Shown: one piece after another, positions 40,925 through 45,581 of the stretch
Numbering within the stretch: the stretch's first letter is position 1
Layout of the letters: the number at the start of each line of letters is the position of its first letter
From: Phycisphaerae bacterium
Lineage (GTDB): Bacteria > Planctomycetota > Phycisphaerae > Sedimentisphaerales > Anaerobacaceae
Direction: 5' to 3'
DNA length: 45,581 nt
Assembly (NCBI GenBank): GCA_017993835.1
Contig: JAGOLX010000050.1
Location: forward strand, 1 to 45,581
The notes under the pieces: model-generated
Database searches by the model: none
The model's input: the letters and a program-made list of their open reading frames with translations, nothing else
What the model was told of the DNA's origin: nothing
Position numbers and translations under genes: made by a program

Positions 40925-42703
40925 CTACGCCTCCGCGGAGGCGCACACCTTCTTCACCGCTTCCACACAGTTCGGCAGGTCGCCGTCCAGGTGGTGCCTC
41001 TTCATCGCGGCGGCGACCAATCCCACAAACATCGGCTGCGGGCGCAACGGCCGCGACGTCAGGCACGGATGCGCCTGCGTTCCCATGAAGAACGGATGCT
41101 TCGGCAGCTCCAGGATCTGCATGATCGGCTGATCCGGCGCCTTGCCCGAGAAGACCATGCCGTGCTTCTCCAGGGTCTCGATGTACCGAGGATCGACCTC
41201 ATAGCGGTGCCGGAACCGCATCCGCACGGCGTCCTTGCGGCCGAAGAGGTCCCACGCAATGGTCTTGGGCTCGATCTTGATGTCCCGGCCGCCCAGTCGC
41301 ATGTTGCCGCCGAGCCCTTCGATCTTCTTCTGCTCCGGCAGGATGTCGATCACCGGCTCTGGCGCGTTCGCGTCCATCTCCGTGCTGTTGGCGTTCTTGA
41401 TCCCGCACACGTTCCGGGCGAATTCGATCACCGCCATCTGGAACCCCAGGCACAGACCCAGGTACGGCAGGTTGTTCTCCCGGGCGTACTTCACGCAGGC
41501 GATCTTGCCTTCCGACCCGCGAGCGCCGAATCCGCCCGGCACGATGATGCCGTCCACGTCGGCCAGGTGCTTGGCAACGTTGGCGTCGGTGATCGAGGTC
41601 GTCTCGATCCATTTGATCTTGACGTCGCTGCCCAACGCGACGCCAGCGTGCTCCAGGGCGTTGATGATCGAGGCGTAACTGTCGCGGACGGAGGTGTACT
41701 TGCCGGTGATGCCGATCGTCGTCTCGTATTTGGCGGTCCCGATCCGGTCGGTGAAGTCGCACCATTTGGCCCAGGCCTTCCGCTCGTGGCGGAGGTTGAT
41801 GCGGTCCTCGATCTTGAGCAGGCGGAGGACCTCGAAGTCCAGCCCATGCTCGCGGAGCATGGCGGGAATCGTGTAGATGCTCGTCGAGTCGTGCAGGCTG
41901 ATGACCCGCTCCAGCGGCACGTTGCTGTAAACGCTGATCTTCTGACGGGCCTTCTCGTTGACCGGGTTGGTCGCCCGGCAGACGATGATGTCCGGCTGGA
42001 TCCCGAGCTGCATCACCTGCTTGATGCCGAGCTGGGCGGCCTTGGACTTCTGCTCGCCCAGAGCGGGCGGATCGATGATGTAGGTCAGTGCGACGAAGCA
42101 ACTGCTGCCCGGCCCTTCCTCGTAGGCCAGCTCGCGCATCGCTTCGATAAAGTAGGCGTTTTCCAGGTCGCCGACGGTGCCGCCGATTTCGACGAAGACG
42201 ACGTCCGCCTTGGTCTCGGCGGCGAGTTGCCGCAGGCGGAGTTTCACCTCGCCTGTTACGTGTGGGATCATCTGCACGTCCCGGCCGAGGTAGTCACCGT
42301 GGCGCTCCTTGCTGAGCACCGAACTGAAGATCTGCCCGCTGGTGGCGAAGTTGGCCCGGCTCAGGTCCTGGTCGAGGATCCGCTCGTACGTCCCCAGGTC
42401 CATATCGGTTTCCATGCCGTCGTCGAGGACGAAGACCTCGCCGTGACGGAAGGGGTTGAGCGTGCCAGAGTCGATGTTCAGATAGCCTTCGAGCTTGATC
42501 GGGGCGACCTTCAATCCCTTGTCCTGCAGGAGTTTGGCAAGGCACGAGGAGAAAATCCCCTTGCCCAGCCCGCTCATGACCGTGCCCATGACGAACACGT
42601 AGCGGGTCTTGCCCTTCTTGTAGTTCATCGGCATCGGAGCGAAAAACTCGCTTTCCGTCGATGTGTCGGTGATCTTCGTCAACATCTCTTTGCTATCTGT
42701 CAT
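40925..42703 (-). CDS. pyrG: CTP synthase
   Basis: Makes CTP from UTP, ATP and glutamine. About 592 residues from ATG 42703 (601 from ATG 42730, neither with an ideal ribosome binding site). An N-terminal extension of about 30 residues precedes the synthetase domain: RYVFVMGTVMSGLGKGIFSS (P-loop; the usual form is GGVVSSLGKG), KLEGYLNIDSGTLNPF (usual KLDPYINVDPGTMSP), HGEVFVLDDGMETDMDLG and EIGGTVGDLE. The glutaminase domain has PGGFGARGSEGKI, YLGLCLGFQMAVIEFAR (Cys nucleophile), and near the end the His-x-Glu-like RHRYEVD. All catalytic features are present, but the synthetase loops deviate from the common form. It is solitary, with kdsB upstream on the same strand across a repeat-filled gap. 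Confidence 0.95.
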   Translation of the reverse strand: MTDSKEMLTKITDTSTESEFFAPMPMNYKKGKTRYVFVMGTVMSGLGKGIFSSCLAKLLQDKGLKVAPIKLEGYLNIDSGTLNPFRHGEVFVLDDGMETDMDLGTYERILDQDLSRANFATSGQIFSSVLSKERHGDYLGRDVQMIPHVTGEVKLRLRQLAAETKADVVFVEIGGTVGDLENAYFIEAMRELAYEEGPGSSCFVALTYIIDPPALGEQKSKAAQLGIKQVMQLGIQPDIIVCRATNPVNEKARQKISVYSNVPLERVISLHDSTSIYTIPAMLREHGLDFEVLRLLKIEDRINLRHERKAWAKWCDFTDRIGTAKYETTIGITGKYTSVRDSYASIINALEHAGVALGSDVKIKWIETTSITDANVAKHLADVDGIIVPGGFGARGSEGKIACVKYARENNLPYLGLCLGFQMAVIEFARNVCGIKNANSTEMDANAPEPVIDILPEQKKIEGLGGNMRLGGRDIKIEPKTIAWDLFGRKDAVRMRFRHRYEVDPRYIETLEKHGMVFSGKAPDQPIMQILELPKHPFFMGTQAHPCLTSRPLRPQPMFVGLVAAAMKRHHLDGDLPNCVEAVKKVCASAEA

Positions 42704-43198
42704 CTGAGACCCAACCTCAATCTGTACCATGCTCTACAATTCGATCCTATATCTCAGCACGTTATTGACTTCCTCCGACTTGTCAATCAATGACTCCTTG
42801 GGGCTCTGCCCCAAACCCCGGCATTTTTCGCTTTGGGCCAATAGCATGAAAGGGGTGCATGATCGCAACTGTGGCCCGTATCGCCAGAGTCCGGGCGGTC
42901 TTCCTGTTCGGAGTTCCGCGTTTACGCGGGTCAAACAGTCCGGCCGGCCTTTGCATCCTTGGGTCACTTGGAAAGGAGCGGGCTGCGCCGGAAGACTCTC
43001 GGACCCGCCTGAAGGCGGAACTCCAAACGGACCTCGCCGCGATGCTCCGGCCTAGAGGGCCGCTGTGCGTCTGGGTCTTGCTCTCATACCATGCTGCTGG
43101 CGCAAAGCGAAAAATGCCAGGGGTCCGGGGACAGCGTCCCCGGTCATGGGTTGCGGTTGTGCCCACGGAATCCACCCTTGTCTGCGCCTTCCCTGCAT
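42704..43198. other. repeat-dominated gap between kdsB and pyrG
   Basis: About 495 bases with no credible gene. It holds the composite palindrome 42796-43143 and an operator-like dyad ATTGAC/GTCAAT (42764-42787) before pyrG. No sigma70-type promoter of good quality was found for pyrG. Confidence 0.55.
42796..43143. repeat. nested composite palindrome of repeat families A and B
   Basis: Outer arms are family A: 42796-42848 (GCCAATAGCATG type) and, inverted, 43091-43143 (GCCAGCAGCATG type). Inner arms are family B: 42904-42940 and, inverted, 42994-43030, sharing GGAGTTCCGC and GCGGGTC. In family B the hairpin is CCGCG-TTTA-CGCGG on the left and CCGCC-TTCA-GGCGG on the right, a compensatory change. 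Confidence 0.75.
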
Positions 43199-44008
43199 TC
43201 AATGGCTTCTTCTCCACAGTTCCGCGAACGCGGCGTATTGCTCGGGCGTGTCGATCCCTTCGCAGGTGTGCTCGACCTTGCCGACGAGGATCGTGTATCC
43301 GTTCTCGATGGCTCGGAGCTGCTCGAGCTTTTCGAGCTTCTCCAGGGGCGTCTGCGGCAGCGAGGTAATAGTCAGCAGGAAGTCCCTGCGATAGGCATAA
43401 GCTCCGATATGCCGCAGGTAGTCGCCCACGTCGCCCACGCCTGCGCGATCCCGGTCGTAGGGAATCACCGATCGGGAGAAGTAGATGGCCCTTGCGGTTT
43501 GGTTAGTGGTGAGATGTGGCCCAGCCGCCCTCGGCTGGGTATCAGTCACCCCCGAGGGCGGGGGTGCCACATGAGTAATGACTTTCACGGCATTCGGGTC
43601 AGCTACTTGATCCGCCGACGTAAATGGAGCGGCCAGGGTCGCCATAGGACAGTCGGGGTGGTCGATCAGCAGGCGGGCGAGGTAGTCGATGTGGTCGGGG
43701 TCGATTCGCGGCTCGTCGCCCTGAACGTTGACCACAATATCTGCGTCGCTGTGGCCGACCGCCTCGGCGATTCTATCCGTCCCGCTGTTATGTTTGGGGG
43801 AGGTCAGCACGCACTCGGCTCCGAACTCCTGCGCCGCCTTGACGATCCTGTCGTCGTCGGCCGCGATCACGACCCGCTCGGGCAGCTTCGCCTTGCGGGC
43901 CTGCTCCCACGTATGCTGGATGAGGTACTTGCCGGTGTCTTTGGCGAGAACTTTCGCGGGGAAGCGGGTGGACGCATAGCGGGCCGGAATACAAACAACA
44001 ATCTTCAC
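43199..44008 (-). CDS. kdsB: 3-deoxy-manno-octulosonate cytidylyltransferase with repeat-derived insertion
   Basis: Activates KDO as CMP-KDO for lipid A core assembly. 269 residues, about 20 more than usual. Motifs: KIVVCIPARYASTRFPAKVL, VVIAADDDRI, VLTSPKHNSGTDRIAEAV, IVVNVQGDEPRIDP, MATLAAPF, FSRSVIPYDRD, HIGAYAYRRDFL and LEQLRAIENGYTI. Between DPNAVKV and AIYFSR is THVAPPPSGVTDTQPRAAG followed by PHL and TTNQTAR, absent from the family and encoded by repeat E (43514-43572). The frame remains open and all catalytic blocks are present. The start is GTG at 44008, immediately before the family N-terminus; no strong ribosome binding site. Together with lptB it implies an LPS-bearing outer membrane. 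Confidence 0.94.
   Translation of the reverse strand: MKIVVCIPARYASTRFPAKVLAKDTGKYLIQHTWEQARKAKLPERVVIAADDDRIVKAAQEFGAECVLTSPKHNSGTDRIAEAVGHSDADIVVNVQGDEPRIDPDHIDYLARLLIDHPDCPMATLAAPFTSADQVADPNAVKVITHVAPPPSGVTDTQPRAAGPHLTTNQTARAIYFSRSVIPYDRDRAGVGDVGDYLRHIGAYAYRRDFLLTITSLPQTPLEKLEKLEQLRAIENGYTILVGKVEHTCEGIDTPEQYAAFAELWRRSH
43514..43572 (-). repeat. repeat family E inside kdsB
   Basis: CCCAGCCG-CCCT-CGGCTGGG and CACCCCCG-AGGG-CGGGGGTG hairpins in tandem, flanked by ATGTGG and CCACAT. The intergenic copy lies at 40809-40862. Translated in frame at about residues 146-166 of KdsB. Confidence 0.85.
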
Positions 44009-44124
44009 GAATCTACTCGGAAAGGGTCTTCCGTTGCGGCGACATGCCCCAACTTTCAACAGCCGCTATCATACGGTTCCGCACCCCCGATGTCAACGGA
44101 CTCGCGGCCGATTCTGCGAATGTG

Positions 44125-44194
44125 TTTGTAGTGACGCCGTAAGGCGTTATCTTCCCCGCGCATGGAGATATGCCCTTACGGGCACACTACGAAC
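44125..44194 (+). repeat. repeat family C, intergenic copy
   Basis: GTAGTGACGCCGTAAGGCGT, a 16-base spacer, then GATATGCCCTTACGGGCACA and CTACGAAC. Ends 8 bases before the stop codon of the Hsp70-like gene and follows the kdsB 5' region. Same family as in rsmB and mnmE. Confidence 0.85.
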
Positions 44195-44202
44195 CCGCTG
44201 CC

Positions 44203-45581
44203 TCACAATTGCGCAACTTCCGATAGGCCCTCGACTTGCCGTTCGGTGACCTGGCGGATGCGGGATTCCAGCTCGTCCTGGAGGGCTCGCGTCTGGCTTT
44301 GCAGATTCTCCTTGAGCCGGCCCTGGAAATCCCCCCTCATCCGGGCGATTCGCGAGGGCAGCAGGACGTTCTTGACGATCCAGGCCGGGGCGTTCCAGGT
44401 ATCGGCCAGCTCCTTGGCCTTCGACATGCCATAGCGGACTGCCAGGAAGGCGACGACCGCGCCGATGATCGCGCCTGCGATCCAGCCGACGGGACCAGCC
44501 GCCACCAGGGCCATGCCACCTCCGCCGGAGATCGAGGCGCCGACCGCGGTCGCCAGTGCGATGGCGAACCAACCGACCGTGTCCATGATGCCGTTGTAAA
44601 GGTCCGGCGTGTCCGGCTCCACCAGTCCCTGGCCGATCATCCCGCGCTGGGTCTCCGCGATGGGTTTTTCCCCCACGCTCAGTCCGTACGACTCGAACCA
44701 GTCCCGCAGAAGCTCATTGAGTTCGCCAGGCAGACCCCGTTGCAGCGTCTGCATCCGTTTTTCGAGGATGGCCTGGAACCTGCCCTCGTTGGCCTTGACC
44801 TGGGCTGCGACGGACTCTCGCAGCGTCTTCACGGACCCGCCTTTCTCGCGGAACTCCTCGACGATCGGTCGGATCGTCCGGTCGAACAGCTCCGAGGTCA
44901 CATCGGAGGCCACGCCGGCGACGTAGTTGTCCGTCACCCGCTCGACCAGGGGGCGGACCCGGGTCTGGCAAAATCGCGGCAGGTCCCGTCGGAGTTTCTC
45001 TCGGGTCTGCTCGAAATTCTTCTGCAACGCAGGCAGGATGGCCAGGCCCTGCGAGATCACCGCATACGGCCGGTCGCTTCGCATCAGATGCGATCTGTCG
45101 ATCCCGAGCGTCTCGGTGACCACGTCCGGCACGAACGGCCATTGACTGCTGCCGCCCGCCAGGATCACCCGACTGATCTGGTCCGTCGCCACCGCCTTCT
45201 CCGCCAACCCGTGTGCCAGCGTCGTGCGGAACCAGTCGATCAGGTCCATCGTCTGCTGCCGTTGGAGGATCCGCTGCGCGCGGACGCCCATGCTTTCCAT
45301 CTGGAGAATGAACGTTGGGCTTGGCAGGTAGTTCTTCGCCCGTTCAAGGAATCCATCCCAATCCATGCCGCGAAGGCTGCCGTAGCGGCTCACGGACTTG
45401 TTCACCTTCTCCGAGCGGTCCCGAGCCATGGTCAGCGAGAAGAACTCCTTCACCTCCGGCACAGGTACGAGTGGACGTAGTACGTGTCGCCTGCCTTCTC
45501 CATCGTCTTCAGGGCGCCGGGGTTCTGTTCCAGGAACCATTGGAAGAACAAGTCGTCGAACAGCCGGCCGCCCAGTTCCAT
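44203..45581 (-). CDS. Hsp70-like ATPase with membrane-spanning C-terminus, 5' partial, apparent frameshift
   Basis: The reading frame enters from the window edge at MELGGRLFDDLFFQWFLEQ, which matches the GGxxFD block in the middle of an actin/Hsp70 ATPase domain, so the N-terminal part lies beyond 45581. At about 45456-45462 the sequence needs one extra base (YYVHSYLCR, then EVKEFFSLTMARDR) to continue; as written the first frame stops. The remaining 426 or so residues include VILAGGSSQWPFVPDVVTE, the adenosine-binding block of Hsp70. No normal substrate-binding domain follows. Instead there is a long helical region and then two hydrophobic, Gly-rich segments (IALATAVGASISGGGG, GWIAGAIIGAVVAFLAV) and a coiled-coil tail. 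The function is unknown; the frameshift may be an error in the sequence. Confidence 0.75.
   Translation of the reverse strand, partial: GTGRPAVRRLVLPMVPGTEPRRPEDDGEGRRHVLRPLVPVPEVKEFFSLTMARDRSEKVNKSVSRYGSLRGMDWDGFLERAKNYLPSPTFILQMESMGVRAQRILQRQQTMDLIDWFRTTLAHGLAEKAVATDQISRVILAGGSSQWPFVPDVVTETLGIDRSHLMRSDRPYAVISQGLAILPALQKNFEQTREKLRRDLPRFCQTRVRPLVERVTDNYVAGVASDVTSELFDRTIRPIVEEFREKGGSVKTLRESVAAQVKANEGRFQAILEKRMQTLQRGLPGELNELLRDWFESYGLSVGEKPIAETQRGMIGQGLVEPDTPDLYNGIMDTVGWFAIALATAVGASISGGGGMALVAAGPVGWIAGAIIGAVVAFLAVRYGMSKAKELADTWNAPAWIVKNVLLPSRIARMRGDFQGRLKENLQSQTRALQDELESRIRQVTERQVEGLSEVAQL

Noticed and set aside
42764-42787. ATTGAC/GTCAAT dyad as pyrG operator
   Set aside because: Only six base pairs with a 12-base centre and no second copy; too weak to list as a site.

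Overview
The window is GC-rich chromosomal DNA, most likely from a planctomycete of the Phycisphaerae/Sedimentisphaerales type. This is inferred from a large paralogous family of secreted LamG-domain proteins with a shared 'DDFESY' C-terminal module, a Gram-negative envelope gene set (lptB, kdsB), and intergenic DNA packed with short palindromic repeats. No rRNA, tRNA, CRISPR array, integrase or transposase was found.

Layout. 1-3200: the end of an alpha/beta hydrolase, an exported endonuclease/exonuclease/phosphatase-fold protein and an unassigned polytopic membrane protein. 3385-5941: purF-purM, an overlapping purine-synthesis operon with a clear sigma70-type promoter. 6278-13932: three tandem secreted LamG proteins (592, 594 and 1089 aa). 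14190-18091: the operon lptB-def-fmt-rsmB on the minus strand. 18492-28981: a plus-strand run of metallophosphoesterase, yidC, mnmE, a heparinase II/III-like protein, rdgB, an MBL-fold hydrolase, smpB, a DUF1844 protein and trpC, then a convergent TauE/SafE permease. 30351-36146: a second trio of LamG proteins, the last broken by a -1 frameshift. 36282-45581: a four-CBS-domain protein, a periplasmic aldose 1-epimerase, a small TIGR04076-type protein, an MTA phosphorylase-family protein, a coiled-coil lipoprotein, pyrG, kdsB, and the C-terminal part of an Hsp70-like membrane protein that also carries an apparent -1 frameshift.

The most unusual feature is the repeat landscape. I recognise about ten short repeat families, several present more than once here, and most built from one or two small hairpins; some copies differ by compensatory base changes. 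At least three essential or near-essential genes carry such repeats inside the reading frame: rsmB (one), mnmE (two sites, three families) and kdsB (one). In each case the repeat adds about 14-27 codons where the family normally has none, without breaking the frame. The same repeat is translated in different frames in rsmB and mnmE. This resembles the Rickettsia palindromic elements, but in an unrelated phylum and with several sequence families at once.

The LamG families look like a modular surface or secreted protein system: a signal peptide, a variable N-terminal lectin-like domain, two similar FN3-like modules and a nearly constant C-terminal module. There is evidence of recent exchange between copies and of one domain inserted inside another. 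Long structured leaders precede several of these genes. The rest of the genes are housekeeping: purine and CTP synthesis, translation initiation and rescue, tRNA and rRNA modification, envelope biogenesis, and nucleotide-pool cleaning.
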